A DNA stretch of 64,000 bases from RGIG7213 sp045544195 (GTDB lineage: Bacteria > Bacillota > Clostridia > Oscillospirales > CAG-272), in NCBI GenBank assembly GCA_045544195.1, contig JAZPYO010000031.1:1-64000 (forward strand). The letters run 5' to 3'. Shown here piece by piece: positions 42,455 to 52,313 of the stretch (positions within the stretch are counted from its first letter, which is position 1; every line of letters starts with the position of its first letter). The notes beneath the pieces were generated by a model. It ran no database searches. It was not told the DNA's origin and saw only the letters and a list, made by a program, of their open reading frames with translations. Position numbers and translations under genes: made by a program.

Positions 42455-44554
42455 ATGGCGATCACTCTTCAAACCGGCATAAGAAGCATTTCCGGTATAG
42501 GCGAATCACGTGCAAGGGCACTTGCAAAGCTTAACATTTTCACAGTTGAAGATCTTCTTTATCACTTTCCCAGAGCATACGAATACAGAGGAAATGTAAA
42601 AACATTGATCTCTGCACAGGACGGCGAGATAGCTTCATTTATTCTGACAGTAGCATCTGTGCCGACAGTTGCACGCGGCAAAAACAATGTAACGTATATG
42701 AAATTTCTGACATATGACGATACTGCTAAATGCACTGTGACGATATTCAATCAGAATTACTTAAAAAGCACGTACAAAACAGGTCAGACCTACAGAGCAT
42801 ACGGAAAGATCGTCAAGTTTGGCAGACAGTTTGAAATGGTTAACCCGACTCTTGAGCTTATCACATCCGATAATGAGCTTTTGCCGCTTTTCCCTGTTTA
42901 TCCCGCAACAGAGGATATGTCAGGAAAGCAGATATTCCATCTTACCGAAACCGTTTTTCGTTATATTGAAGAAAACGGCAAAGAGCAGATAGTAGAAGAA
43001 AATCTTCCTGCCGATACGGTTGAATCGGAAAAGCTCCTTTCAAGATACGAGGCTATACACAGATTGCACCGCCCTGAAGGATTTTCTTCATTGAACGATG
43101 CAAAACGCAGAATGATGTACGAGGAGCTGTATTTTTTTGCTTGCGATATGTATAAGCGTAAGCAACAGTCAAAGATAGGCACGGCTCCCGATATTTCAGG
43201 CTGTGATATGTCAGATTTCAAAAATGCTCTGACATTTGAGCTGACAGATGCACAAAGACGAACGCTGAACGAAATATACAGCGATATGACGAGTCCTAAG
43301 CATCTTCCTATGCAAAGACTCGTATCCGGAGATGTCGGATCAGGCAAAACGATATGCGCCGCAGGTGCGGCATTTATAAGCGCCAGAAGCGGATTTCAGA
43401 CAGCGCTGCTCGTTCCTACCGAAATACTCGCGCGTCAGCATTATAACGAGCTTTACAAATTCTTTTCTCCGCTCGGAATCAACGTATCGCTGCTTGTCGG
43501 TAATATGACAAAATCCGAAAAAGCCAAAACATACGAAGGCATACAAAGCGGAAGCGCACACATCGTTGTAGGAACGCACGCGCTTTTGACAGACAAGATC
43601 GCTTTTGACCGTTTGGGGCTGGTAATTTGCGACGAACAACACCGCTTCGGAGTAAACCAGCGCGAGCTTCTTTTAAAGAAGGGCGAAGGAGTTCATATGC
43701 TTGTTATGAGCGCGACGCCTATTCCCCGCACTCTTGCAATGGTAATGTTCGGCGATCTGGACGTTTCTGTAATTGACGTTCTTCCTCCGGGAAGAAAGCG
43801 TGTCAGCACATACGTTGTTGATGAAGACTACAGATCGCGGATAAATGAATTTATTCGCAAGGAGATCGCTGTCGATCATCAGGTATATGTGGTATGCCCC
43901 GCGGTCGAGGAATCGGATAACGGAGAAATTCCGATTTCAGTTTCCCAAAGCCCTGAAAAAATACGTGAATATAAAGAATCGCTTTCATTACGAAAATCCG
44001 CAGTAGCTTACGCAGAACAGCTTCAGAAGGAAGTATTTCCCGACAGAAATGTCGCCTGCATACACGGCAAAATGAAGGCAGAAGAAAAAAGTCGCATTAT
44101 GGAAGGCTTTGAACTTGGAAAAATTGACATTCTCGTCAGCACCACGGTGATCGAGGTGGGTGTAAACATTCCAAATGCCACGCTTATGATCATCGAAAAC
44201 GCTGAATGCTTCGGCTTATCACAGCTTCATCAGCTCAGAGGCCGAGTTGGCAGAAGCAGCAAAAAATCGTTCTGTATTCTCGTTTCGGCATCAAGATCGG
44301 CAACAGCGCTCAAACGCCTTGAAATAATGAAGGATACATCGAACGGCTTCAAAATAGCAGAGCAGGATCTGAAAATGCGAGGCCCCGGTGATTTTATAAA
44401 AAATGAAGCAGGTGCAATACGCCAGCACGGAAAGCTGAAGCTGTCTTTGTGTGAAGGTCTTGATGATACAAAGCTTCTGTATTCTGCATTTAAAGCGGCA
44501 GAAAATCACGTAATGTGCAACAAAAATATATCAAAGACTGTTGAAAGGACGTAG
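42455..44554 (+). CDS. recG: ATP-dependent DNA helicase RecG
   Basis: 699 residues, full length. It remodels stalled replication forks and Holliday junctions. N-terminal wedge/OB domain (DLLYHFPRAYEYRGNVKTLI), Walker A SGDVGSGKT, DEQH box (VICDEQHRFGVNQRELL), motif III SATPIPRTLAMVMFGDLDVS, motif V VIEVGVNIPNATLMIIENAE and motif VI QLRGRVGRS. The stop TAG lies one base before the mscS ATG, so the two are translationally linked. Confidence 0.96.
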   Translation: MAITLQTGIRSISGIGESRARALAKLNIFTVEDLLYHFPRAYEYRGNVKTLISAQDGEIASFILTVASVPTVARGKNNVTYMKFLTYDDTAKCTVTIFNQNYLKSTYKTGQTYRAYGKIVKFGRQFEMVNPTLELITSDNELLPLFPVYPATEDMSGKQIFHLTETVFRYIEENGKEQIVEENLPADTVESEKLLSRYEAIHRLHRPEGFSSLNDAKRRMMYEELYFFACDMYKRKQQSKIGTAPDISGCDMSDFKNALTFELTDAQRRTLNEIYSDMTSPKHLPMQRLVSGDVGSGKTICAAGAAFISARSGFQTALLVPTEILARQHYNELYKFFSPLGINVSLLVGNMTKSEKAKTYEGIQSGSAHIVVGTHALLTDKIAFDRLGLVICDEQHRFGVNQRELLLKKGEGVHMLVMSATPIPRTLAMVMFGDLDVSVIDVLPPGRKRVSTYVVDEDYRSRINEFIRKEIAVDHQVYVVCPAVEESDNGEIPISVSQSPEKIREYKESLSLRKSAVAYAEQLQKEVFPDRNVACIHGKMKAEEKSRIMEGFELGKIDILVSTTVIEVGVNIPNATLMIIENAECFGLSQLHQLRGRVGRSSKKSFCILVSASRSATALKRLEIMKDTSNGFKIAEQDLKMRGPGDFIKNEAGAIRQHGKLKLSLCEGLDDTKLLYSAFKAAENHVMCNKNISKTVERT

Positions 44555-44555
44555 A

Positions 44556-45653
44556 ATGACATATATAATTGACTTTATTGAAAGCTTTCCTTCGGCGTTT
44601 GAGGACTTCTGTGAAGCATATTTTGCCAAAATAATGGTATGTATCGTTATAGTACTGCTGTTCTTGGCGATCAAATTCATAATCGTCGCACTCGCTAAAA
44701 AGATAGTACGCAATATGTGTTCAAAAAAGGATGCAAATCCTGAGCGTGTAAAGGCAATGGCAAGGATCGTTGTGCCTCCGCTGCGGATACTCGTGATAAC
44801 GGCAGCGCTTGCCGTATGCACGATGATATTGGATCTTCCGCAGGGAGCGCACGATGTATGTATGCGTGTTGTAAAGAGCCTTTTGCTCATTTCCCTTTTT
44901 TCAGCGCTGTACGGTCTGTCAGGCTATGCAAAATACCTTGTTAATAAGCTGTATGAGCAAAGCCACGTTGCCCCGTACAACCTTGCAGCCAATTACATCG
45001 GCGTTATACTTAAAACTATCGTTCTGACAATAGGGGCTCTGACCGTAATTCAACAATGGGTGAGCAACATATCAACTCTGCTTGCAGGACTGAGCATAGG
45101 CGGTATAGCCATTGCACTCGCCGCACAGAATACGGCAGAAAACTTTTTCGGCTCTTTGACTGTAATTTTCGATCATCCGTTTGAGATCGGCGATTACATA
45201 GAGGTCGGGTCAGTTTCAGGTACGGTCGAAAAGATGGGCTTCCGTTCCACAAAAATACGCCGATCGGACCAGGCTCTCGTTATTATGCCGAATGCAAAAA
45301 TGACAAACGAGCATATAGTAAACTGGACAACCATATCAAAACGCAGAGTAGATGCTGTTCTCGGCATCTTATACAATACCCCGACAGATAAGATACTGCT
45401 CTTCAAGCAGGAGATAGAGCAGATACTTTTGCAAACAGAGCTCATAGAGCACGATTCATTTTACGTTTTATTCAGCACGTTTTCCGATTCATCACTTGAT
45501 ATCAGTCTGAGATATTACGTTTTGTCGCCATCATACAGCGATATGTGTAAAAAGAAGGACGAGATCAATATCAAAATACTCGATGCTGCAAGACGCATAG
45601 GCGTCGGTTTTGCGTATCCTTCCAGAAGCATATACATCGAAAACAACACTTGA
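44556..45653 (+). CDS. Small-conductance mechanosensitive channel, MscS family
   Basis: 365 residues. Several membrane segments precede the pore helix and beta domain: SIGGIAIALAAQNTAENFFG, then SLTVIFDHPFEIGDYIEVGS and GTVEKMGFRSTKIRRSDQAL. It opens under membrane tension and protects from osmotic downshock. The ATG at 44556 has AAGGA 7 bases upstream inside the end of recG; a TTG at 44541 is a less likely start. Confidence 0.92.
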   Translation: MTYIIDFIESFPSAFEDFCEAYFAKIMVCIVIVLLFLAIKFIIVALAKKIVRNMCSKKDANPERVKAMARIVVPPLRILVITAALAVCTMILDLPQGAHDVCMRVVKSLLLISLFSALYGLSGYAKYLVNKLYEQSHVAPYNLAANYIGVILKTIVLTIGALTVIQQWVSNISTLLAGLSIGGIAIALAAQNTAENFFGSLTVIFDHPFEIGDYIEVGSVSGTVEKMGFRSTKIRRSDQALVIMPNAKMTNEHIVNWTTISKRRVDAVLGILYNTPTDKILLFKQEIEQILLQTELIEHDSFYVLFSTFSDSSLDISLRYYVLSPSYSDMCKKKDEINIKILDAARRIGVGFAYPSRSIYIENNT

Positions 45654-45682
45654 GAATAACGAACAACGATTGAGAGGTTATT

Positions 45683-46726
45683 ATGAATATAGCAATACTG
45701 ATACCTGCATACAAGCCGTGCGAGGAATTATTCATACCGTTTTTACGGGAGCTTTCGGAAATATTCCCTCACATTGTTATAGTCAATGACGGAAGCGGTA
45801 TTGAATATGATCCCGTATTTGAAAAATGCAAGGAATTCACGCTTGACGTCATACACCACTACATAAACAAGGGCAAGGGCAGCGCCTTGAAAAGCGGTAT
45901 CGGATACATCAAGGACCGTATGACATATATCGACGGAATAATAACGGCTGACTGTGACGGGCAGCATGCAGTGCAGGATATAATAAGAGTCGGAAAAGAG
46001 CTTGAAGATCATCCTGATATGCTGATAATAGGCGGCAGAGGCTTTGACGAAAACGTTCCGTTCCGCTCACAGCTCGGCAATACCGTAACGAGAGGTCTTT
46101 TCAGGCTTTCGAGCGGTATGAAGATATACGATACCCAGACGGGTCTGAGGGCTTTTTCAAGGGAGCATTTCGATTCATTTGCAAGGCTTAACGGCGACCG
46201 ATACGAATATGAAATGAATATGCTGCTAAAGCTCCGCGAGCTTGGAATAAAGCCCCGTGAAATAAAAATAAAGACAATATACATTAATGATAATGCAACG
46301 AGCCATTACAACGCATTAAAGGATTCTATGCGTATAGCGTCACGCCTTTTGCTTTTTGCATCGGGAAGCCTTGTGTCGTTTTTGCTGGATTACGGTCTTT
46401 TTTGCCTGTTTTCATACGTTTTTTCAATTCAGTATTGGCTGGCGTTTATAATTGCAAGGATGATCAGCGCATCCTTTAATTACATAATCAACAGGAAGAT
46501 CGTATTCGGCGGCGAATGCCCTGCCTCAGCGGTAGTAAAATACACCGCTCTTGCGCTTATAGTTATGGCGCTTGGAAGCGGAATTATGTTTGTGACAGGT
46601 AATTTTTTCGCCGAAGCATCAGTTATTCCCGTTATCATCAAGGCTGTATACGATACAATTATGTATTTTATAAATTATATTATCCAGCGTGATTTTGTCT
46701 TCAAGGTGAAAAAGAAATCAAATTGA
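45683..46726 (+). CDS. Fused GT2 glycosyltransferase and GtrA-like protein
   Basis: 347 residues with two parts. Residues 1-215 are a family 2 glycosyltransferase (MNIAILIPAYKPCEELFIPF, HIVIVNDGSG, GKGSALKSGI, and ITADCDGQHAVQDI with the metal-binding DxD-like acids), resembling polyprenyl-phosphate sugar synthases. Residues about 220-345 are a four-helix GtrA-type membrane domain (LASGSLVSFLLDYGLFCLFS-like: FASGSLVSFLLDYGLFCLFS). GtrA proteins are thought to move polyprenyl-linked sugars across the membrane, so the fusion could make and flip the lipid-linked sugar. Sugar unknown. Ribosome site GAGAGGTT. Confidence 0.88.
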   Translation: MNIAILIPAYKPCEELFIPFLRELSEIFPHIVIVNDGSGIEYDPVFEKCKEFTLDVIHHYINKGKGSALKSGIGYIKDRMTYIDGIITADCDGQHAVQDIIRVGKELEDHPDMLIIGGRGFDENVPFRSQLGNTVTRGLFRLSSGMKIYDTQTGLRAFSREHFDSFARLNGDRYEYEMNMLLKLRELGIKPREIKIKTIYINDNATSHYNALKDSMRIASRLLLFASGSLVSFLLDYGLFCLFSYVFSIQYWLAFIIARMISASFNYIINRKIVFGGECPASAVVKYTALALIVMALGSGIMFVTGNFFAEASVIPVIIKAVYDTIMYFINYIIQRDFVFKVKKKSN

Positions 46727-46769
46727 AATGCTTCAAAACTAAGCAAAGACAATTTTTCGGAGGTATCAT

Positions 46770-48332
46770 ATGAAAGCACAAAGGATGCTTATCAAGCGCT
46801 CTGTCACTTTGATCTTGTGCGTCATCACCGTTTTGATTTGTATTTTCAGCAGCGGTTGTACACCGTCATCGGAGCATACCGACACAGACGTGATCTCAGA
46901 TGTTACAAATAACTCTGAAACACTTTATCCGTCAGAGGATACGGAAGCAGACGATTCAGGCATATTTGAAGAAACGGAAAACGATCAGACGTTACCTCAA
47001 AATCAACAATCATCAAATGACACGTTGTACGAGGATACCGAAGATACATATACTGACGGGATAACGACCGACGGATATATAACCGACAGCACGATTGATC
47101 AAACGGAAGGCACGATAGAAGAAACGGATCCGCCCTTAACCCAAGTGCCCGAAACAGATCCACCTGCAACAGACGCACCAAAGCCGACAGTAAAAACATC
47201 TACTCCGGAAATATTAGGCACATACAGGCAGGCATCCGACAGAATAATAATTTACGGCAGGACAGAGCCTGATGCTATGATAACATACAGCTGGGGAAGC
47301 AATTCATCATTTACAGACAGTGCAAGAGGTGAATATTTCTACGTAGAGGTAAACGGCTCAGGAACACAAAAGGTAACGCTTTGCGCAACTGCCGACGGCA
47401 AAAAGGCAAGCGATGAAATATCGTTCGATGTCAGCTTCAAGAGTGTTGAGCTTACGGATGTATTCGGCGGAAGAAATTCCCGCCTTTATCTGAGAAGCAC
47501 GGTAGACACACTTTTCGGCGGATCGTCAACTACCGAAAAGACTCTTCAAAACGCGAGAACACAGATCTCATCAAAGCTGAAAAAAATACAGAGCCTTACG
47601 GGCAAGGACACAAAGCTCATATACATTTTAGCTCCAAACCCTGTGAATATATACTACGATCAGATGTACCCTTATCTTGTGACGAACAGCAGATCCTCTA
47701 CGGCGGCGATGCAGTTTGTCAGCTATATGAACGGCGCAGGAAAGCACGAGGATATTATAGTTCCCGATCTTATGAACGTATTTGATCTTCATAAGGACGA
47801 GCCTATATACTTCCGCACGGATACTCACTGGTCTGAGCTTGGTGCATACTATGCATACGTTGAAATGATGAATAATATTAAAAAGGATTTCACAAATGCA
47901 TCAGCTCATCCGCTGTCTGATTTTACAGTTGTTGATACAGATTGCTCAGCAGGTGATCTTGCAAATATGCTTACCAATGATATGCGTGAATATACACCGA
48001 TGTTCCATGCAAATTTTGAGCAAACAGGACAGTTCTACACAGCAAAGCGTGCTGCAGGAAATATCGTATGCAACATCCCTGTCGGAACGTATCCGACCGT
48101 ATCAACGGTAAACAACAGCTCGTTGCCCACAGGATATCTTATAGGTGATTCATACGGAGCATTTTTCCTTCCGTTTGCGGGAATGGGCTTCAAAAGACTT
48201 GTTGTAAATCCTGGCATTCTCTGGGATTATCCTATAAACGAAGAAATACTTAAAACAGAAAAGCCTGACTACATCGTTTTTGTTTATACAGACAGAAACA
48301 TCGGCGGAAATCTGGCACAACTTTTAATATGA
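46770..48332 (+). CDS. Permuted-SGNH (DHHW/AlgX-like) lipoprotein
   Basis: 520 residues. Lipoprotein signal with Cys near residue 31 (IFSSGC), then a long Asp/Glu/Thr-rich linker (residues about 35-145) and an Ig-like region. The C-terminal hydrolase-like domain has KLIYILAPNPVNIYYDQMYP, RTDTHWSELGAYYAYVEMMN and GYLIGDSYGAFFLPFAGMGF, i.e. the DxHW and GDSxG motifs of DHHW/AlgX proteins, which (de)acylate exopolysaccharides. No MBOAT acyltransferase gene is nearby. A paralogue lies at 54022-55365. GGAGGTATCAT ribosome site. Confidence 0.8.
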   Translation: MKAQRMLIKRSVTLILCVITVLICIFSSGCTPSSEHTDTDVISDVTNNSETLYPSEDTEADDSGIFEETENDQTLPQNQQSSNDTLYEDTEDTYTDGITTDGYITDSTIDQTEGTIEETDPPLTQVPETDPPATDAPKPTVKTSTPEILGTYRQASDRIIIYGRTEPDAMITYSWGSNSSFTDSARGEYFYVEVNGSGTQKVTLCATADGKKASDEISFDVSFKSVELTDVFGGRNSRLYLRSTVDTLFGGSSTTEKTLQNARTQISSKLKKIQSLTGKDTKLIYILAPNPVNIYYDQMYPYLVTNSRSSTAAMQFVSYMNGAGKHEDIIVPDLMNVFDLHKDEPIYFRTDTHWSELGAYYAYVEMMNNIKKDFTNASAHPLSDFTVVDTDCSAGDLANMLTNDMREYTPMFHANFEQTGQFYTAKRAAGNIVCNIPVGTYPTVSTVNNSSLPTGYLIGDSYGAFFLPFAGMGFKRLVVNPGILWDYPINEEILKTEKPDYIVFVYTDRNIGGNLAQLLI

Positions 48333-48346
48333 TTTGAGGAAAGAAT

Positions 48347-49474
48347 ATGATAGAAAAGGTAGTACGTAACGGAATTGACAGAGCAAAACGCATACAAGGA
48401 GTGGTCAAGGATCTGAGCGTCGGGCTTATAACCAATATGTCCGGCGTAACAAAAGAGCTTGTACCGAGCTACGTTGTACTTAATGAGTTTTGCAATCTTA
48501 AAGCGCTTTTTTCTCCCGAGCACGGCTTATACGGCGCCGCACAGGCGGGCTGCAGAATAGACAGCGAGGAGATCGAGCCTATAACGAACACCCCTGTATA
48601 CAGTCTTTACGGGGATAAAAAAGCTCCCGATGAGGAAATGCTGAGCGGAATAGATATGCTCGTTTTTGATATGCAGGATGTCGGCGCAAGATTTTATACT
48701 TATCTTTATACCATGACAAGATCTATGCGTTCTGCCGCAAAGGCAAATATTCCATTCGTCGTATTTGACAGAATGAACCCCATTTGCTGCGGAAAGATCG
48801 AAGGAGAAATACTCAACGAGGAAAACGCCTCATTTATCGGAGAATATGCCGTTCCGATACGGTACGGTATGACAATAGGCGAGTTTGCACGGTATATAAA
48901 TGCAACGTACAATCTCGGTGCTGATCTTTATGTAGTTCCCTGCACAGGATTAGACAGAAGAACATTCCACAGCCAGACAGATCTTCAATGGGTCGCTCCG
49001 TCTCCCAATATGCCTACCGTGCAAACGGCGCTTGTGTACCCAGGAACGTGTATATTTGAAGCTACAAAGCAGGTTTCAGAGGGCAGAGGAACAACACAGC
49101 CGTTCGAAATGATCGGCGCTCCTAACTTCAGCGGCAGACAAATAGCCGAAAAAATGAATTCGTATAAGCTCGACGGAGTCGTATTCCGCCCTGTATGCTT
49201 CACTCCTACATTTTCAAAGTTTCAGGGCGAGCTTTGCTCAGGCGTTCAGCTGCACGTAACGAACAAAAAAGCGTTTTCTCCCTTTGCCGCAGGTGTAAGA
49301 TTGGCAGAAACGCTTCGTGATATGTACGATATTGAATTCAACGAAAAAGCGATGTGCCGCATATTCGGAACAGACCGTCTTTACAACGGGGTTTCCGCAG
49401 ACACGCTTATTAATGACAGCATAAGAACAAGCGAGGCGTTTAAAAAAAGATCGTCATCGTTCTACCTGTATTAA
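48347..49474 (+). CDS. namZ: Exo-beta-N-acetylmuramidase NamZ family (DUF1343)
   Basis: 375 residues. Signature blocks are SVGLITNMSGV, LKALFSPEHGLYGAAQAG, VYSLYGDKKAPDEEMLSGID, LVFDMQDVGARFYTYLYTM, FVVFDRMNPICCGKIEGE and VAPSPNMPTVQTALVYPGTC. The family cleaves terminal MurNAc from peptidoglycan fragments. No signal peptide is visible, so it would act on imported muropeptides in the cytoplasm, unlike the secreted Bacillus enzyme. 14 bases after the SGNH gene and same strand. Confidence 0.85.
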   Translation: MIEKVVRNGIDRAKRIQGVVKDLSVGLITNMSGVTKELVPSYVVLNEFCNLKALFSPEHGLYGAAQAGCRIDSEEIEPITNTPVYSLYGDKKAPDEEMLSGIDMLVFDMQDVGARFYTYLYTMTRSMRSAAKANIPFVVFDRMNPICCGKIEGEILNEENASFIGEYAVPIRYGMTIGEFARYINATYNLGADLYVVPCTGLDRRTFHSQTDLQWVAPSPNMPTVQTALVYPGTCIFEATKQVSEGRGTTQPFEMIGAPNFSGRQIAEKMNSYKLDGVVFRPVCFTPTFSKFQGELCSGVQLHVTNKKAFSPFAAGVRLAETLRDMYDIEFNEKAMCRIFGTDRLYNGVSADTLINDSIRTSEAFKKRSSSFYLY

Positions 49475-49731
49475 AAAAACATAAGCAATACGGCGCACAG
49501 CAGACTGCAAAATGCAACGCCGATAAAGAACCACAGAGGTCGGATATATTTATCCGACTTCTTTTTTTGATTTACAGAAAACTCCTCTGATATTCTTTTT
49601 GCTTCATTCGTCATATCCCTGCGCTTCAGATTCGGATCGGCGCTTGTTTTTACGATAAAATATGCCTCATCAAATATTCCGCTTTTCGTGTCCTTCAAAA
49701 CTATCACCTTTCTTTGTGTTCCCTTTACCAT
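49471..49731 (-). CDS. Small C-tail-anchored membrane protein
   Basis: 86 residues (MVKGTQRKVIVLKDTKSGIF) with a soluble N-terminal part and one C-terminal membrane helix (LWFFIGVAFCSLLCAVLLMF). The start at 49731 has AGGAG at 7 bases; the longer frame to 49755 precedes that site. Its 3' end overlaps the convergent namZ gene by 4 bases. Unknown function; the N-terminal 40 residues (DSGIFDEAYFIVKTSADPN-like) look conserved but were not assigned. Confidence 0.6.
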   Translation of the reverse strand: MVKGTQRKVIVLKDTKSGIFDEAYFIVKTSADPNLKRRDMTNEAKRISEEFSVNQKKKSDKYIRPLWFFIGVAFCSLLCAVLLMFF

Positions 49732-49859
49732 ATCAATTCTCCTATCTGTATTCATAAATGGATTGTTATCACAAACAGATTATTTATTCACGGTAAAATA
49801 TGAATAAGCGCTGCATATTCTGAACAACATATACTTATAATTACGAAAGGATAATAAGT

Positions 49860-52109
49860 ATGAACGGAATAAAAGCGGTAATAATGGCGGGCGGCTTCGG
49901 CACAAGGCTAAAGCCGTTGACTGATACCTTTCCAAAGCCTTTAGCACCAATATTGAACGAGCCTGTTCTTTCGCACATTCTGCGTCATTTGTTCAGGCAC
50001 GGCATCAACGATGCGGCATTGACGCTGAAATTTATGCCCGAAATGATAAAGGGGCTGTATAACGATTATTATGCAGGTGTAAATCTGACTTATTTTACCG
50101 AGGATGAGCCTCTTGGAACCGCGGGCGGTGTAAAAAACTGTGAAGAGTATCTTTCAGATGAGTTTATTGTAGCATCGGGTGACGGAATATGGGACTACGA
50201 TATAACATCAGCTTATGAGTACCACAAAAGCAAAAATGCAGATGTTACAATTCTGTGCGCTCAAACGCCGTTTCCGTCGTCTTACGGCGTAGTTATGAGC
50301 GATAAAGACGGTAAAATAATCAAATTTGCCGAAAAGCCTTCATACGGAGAAATTTTTTCCGATAAAGTAAATACAGGAATATATATAATAAAAAAAGATG
50401 TTCTTAAGCTCGTTCCTGCCGGCAAATCGTTTGACTTCAGCCGCGATCTTTTTCCAACGCTTATGTCGCAGGGATATTCGCTTTATGCATACAGCGCCGA
50501 GGGGAGCTGGTGCGACATCGGATCTCTTGAAGAATACAGAAAATGCAATATTGAAGCATTAAGCGGAAAATATTCTATTTCGGGATACGTTCCGCAGTAC
50601 CGCAACGTGTACGACAGCGTCGTTGCTGACCGTTTCACCTGCGGAAAAAACACAAGCGTATGCACAAGCGTTATACACGAAAACGTAACGCTCGGAAGCG
50701 GTGTATCAGTCAGCGGCAGCGTGATATGCAGGGGTGTCAGAATAGAGGACGGAGTGCGTATTCCCGACGGTTGTGTAATAGGCGCAAACAGCGTTATCTG
50801 TGAGGGAATAACGCTTGAAGAGGACACTGTAATTCCCACATGTACTGTAATAAACGGAGAAGCATTTATGAAAAACGTGATCAAAAAAGGAACTCTTTTC
50901 GGCAGCGACGGGATAAAAGGCTCATTTTACGGCAGTCTTTCGTGCGACAGCTTGAGCCTTATCGGTGCGTGTGTCGGCTCTAATGCAGAAAAGATCGGAC
51001 TTATTTGCGACGACAGCCAAAGAGCAATTACCGCGTGTGAAATATTTTCAAGCGGTATAAAATACGGCGGCGGAAAATGTATGTATTTCAAAAACGGATT
51101 TCTTGCGATGGCAAACTTTATAAATATGTATTATCGCTTCGATATCACCGTATATATAAAAAGCCTTCCCGATGATGACGGACTGCATATAATATTCCGT
51201 GACAAAAACGGACTTAAGCCAAAGGCAGACTTTGAAAGAAAGGTCGAGTCCATGTTTTTTTCAAAGCAGGTACCGATATCCGACAATATATACGATGTTG
51301 AAAGCGTAAACGGAATGCAGGAGCTTTACAAAAGCGCTTTGGCAAATCAATGCGGCGACTGCCTGAACGGGCTTGAGGGATATAAGATAATCCTCGGTCA
51401 CAGTAAGGAATGCAGAGTGCTTTCGGGGGTTCTGTCCGCGCTCGGCGCAGATGTATACGAATATACATCTCCTGACAGTGATGAGTACGTATGTATTGAC
51501 ATTGATGAGGAAACTGACAGCATTCGTTTAAGCCAGGTATATGACTCTGACGCATGCACGGCTGATAAATATCATATTACCGCCGCAATAATAGCCCTTG
51601 AGGAAAAGGAGCAGCTTCCGTATATTGCACTTTCCTATTACGATCCGCCGATATATGCACAGATAGCAAAGGAAAGGGGCATTGATGTTCTCTATTATCT
51701 TGATTCCCCGTCATCATCTCTTTCGAAGGACGATAAGGCAAGAGAAGCATTTTACACCTGCATTTTCAAATCAGACCCATTAGCCGCCTGCATAAAGCTC
51801 TTGTGGCTTTTAAAAAAGAATAACGTTCGTTTATCATATGTAATACGCAGTATAGGGAGCTTTTTTGTGCGTGAGGATACTGTCAAGGTCCCCCTGAAGC
51901 AAAGAGCGCACACGCTTGCAAAAATATACGAAGAAAACCTTCCGATTCAAAGAGTATACGGAGATGGAGTCATAATAAAAAACGAAAATGCGCTAAGCAC
52001 TATCGGTATATGCGAAAACGGCTTCAGAATAATCACTCAAGGATATAACGCTTCAGCCGCGTCTGATATAGTTGCGGAAATAATCAACGATATAGGCAAT
52101 ATTCAATAG
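49860..52109 (+). CDS. Sugar-1-P nucleotidyltransferase fused to degenerate phosphohexomutase
   Basis: 749 residues. Residues 1-230 are an active-looking nucleotidyltransferase (MAGGFGTRLKPLTDTFPKPL, DEPLGTAGGVKNC, ASGDGIWDYD). Residues about 255-340 form a left-handed beta-helix of hexapeptides (VIHENVTLGSGVSVSGSVIC). The remainder matches the alpha-D-phosphohexomutase layout (LFGSDGIKGSFYGSLSCDSL) but the catalytic TASHNP phosphoserine loop is replaced by HIIFRDKNGLKPK and the metal-binding DxDxDR is not seen. The mutase half thus seems inactive. A role in making NDP-mannose or NDP-glucose is inferred. AAAGGATAATAAGT ribosome site. Confidence 0.85.
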   Translation: MNGIKAVIMAGGFGTRLKPLTDTFPKPLAPILNEPVLSHILRHLFRHGINDAALTLKFMPEMIKGLYNDYYAGVNLTYFTEDEPLGTAGGVKNCEEYLSDEFIVASGDGIWDYDITSAYEYHKSKNADVTILCAQTPFPSSYGVVMSDKDGKIIKFAEKPSYGEIFSDKVNTGIYIIKKDVLKLVPAGKSFDFSRDLFPTLMSQGYSLYAYSAEGSWCDIGSLEEYRKCNIEALSGKYSISGYVPQYRNVYDSVVADRFTCGKNTSVCTSVIHENVTLGSGVSVSGSVICRGVRIEDGVRIPDGCVIGANSVICEGITLEEDTVIPTCTVINGEAFMKNVIKKGTLFGSDGIKGSFYGSLSCDSLSLIGACVGSNAEKIGLICDDSQRAITACEIFSSGIKYGGGKCMYFKNGFLAMANFINMYYRFDITVYIKSLPDDDGLHIIFRDKNGLKPKADFERKVESMFFSKQVPISDNIYDVESVNGMQELYKSALANQCGDCLNGLEGYKIILGHSKECRVLSGVLSALGADVYEYTSPDSDEYVCIDIDEETDSIRLSQVYDSDACTADKYHITAAIIALEEKEQLPYIALSYYDPPIYAQIAKERGIDVLYYLDSPSSSLSKDDKAREAFYTCIFKSDPLAACIKLLWLLKKNNVRLSYVIRSIGSFFVREDTVKVPLKQRAHTLAKIYEENLPIQRVYGDGVIIKNENALSTIGICENGFRIITQGYNASAASDIVAEIINDIGNIQ

Positions 52110-52210
52110 GAAATATTTAAGAAATGTTTATAAAAATCCTGTGATTATTCTATAATAATATGGTAAAATTAATTAACTTAATGTGTTCGTGATAAATCAA
52201 ATAATACACC

Positions 52211-52247
52211 GGGTATTTGCATCGGTTTTTTTCCTATGCAAATATCC
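52211..52247 (+). other. Stem-loop between nucleotidyltransferase and rnjA
   Basis: TATTTGCAT (52214-52222) and ATGCAAATA (52236-52244) form a 9-bp stem flanked by GG/CC; its loop is T-rich. It could end the upstream transcript or shape the rnjA leader. The gap also has an AT-rich TATAAT near 52152. Confidence 0.4.
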
Positions 52248-52313
52248 TTTAGTGCTTTTTACATATTTTTAATAAGCACCGAATGCAATTTTACAGTTCA
52301 GAAAGGAGAACTA

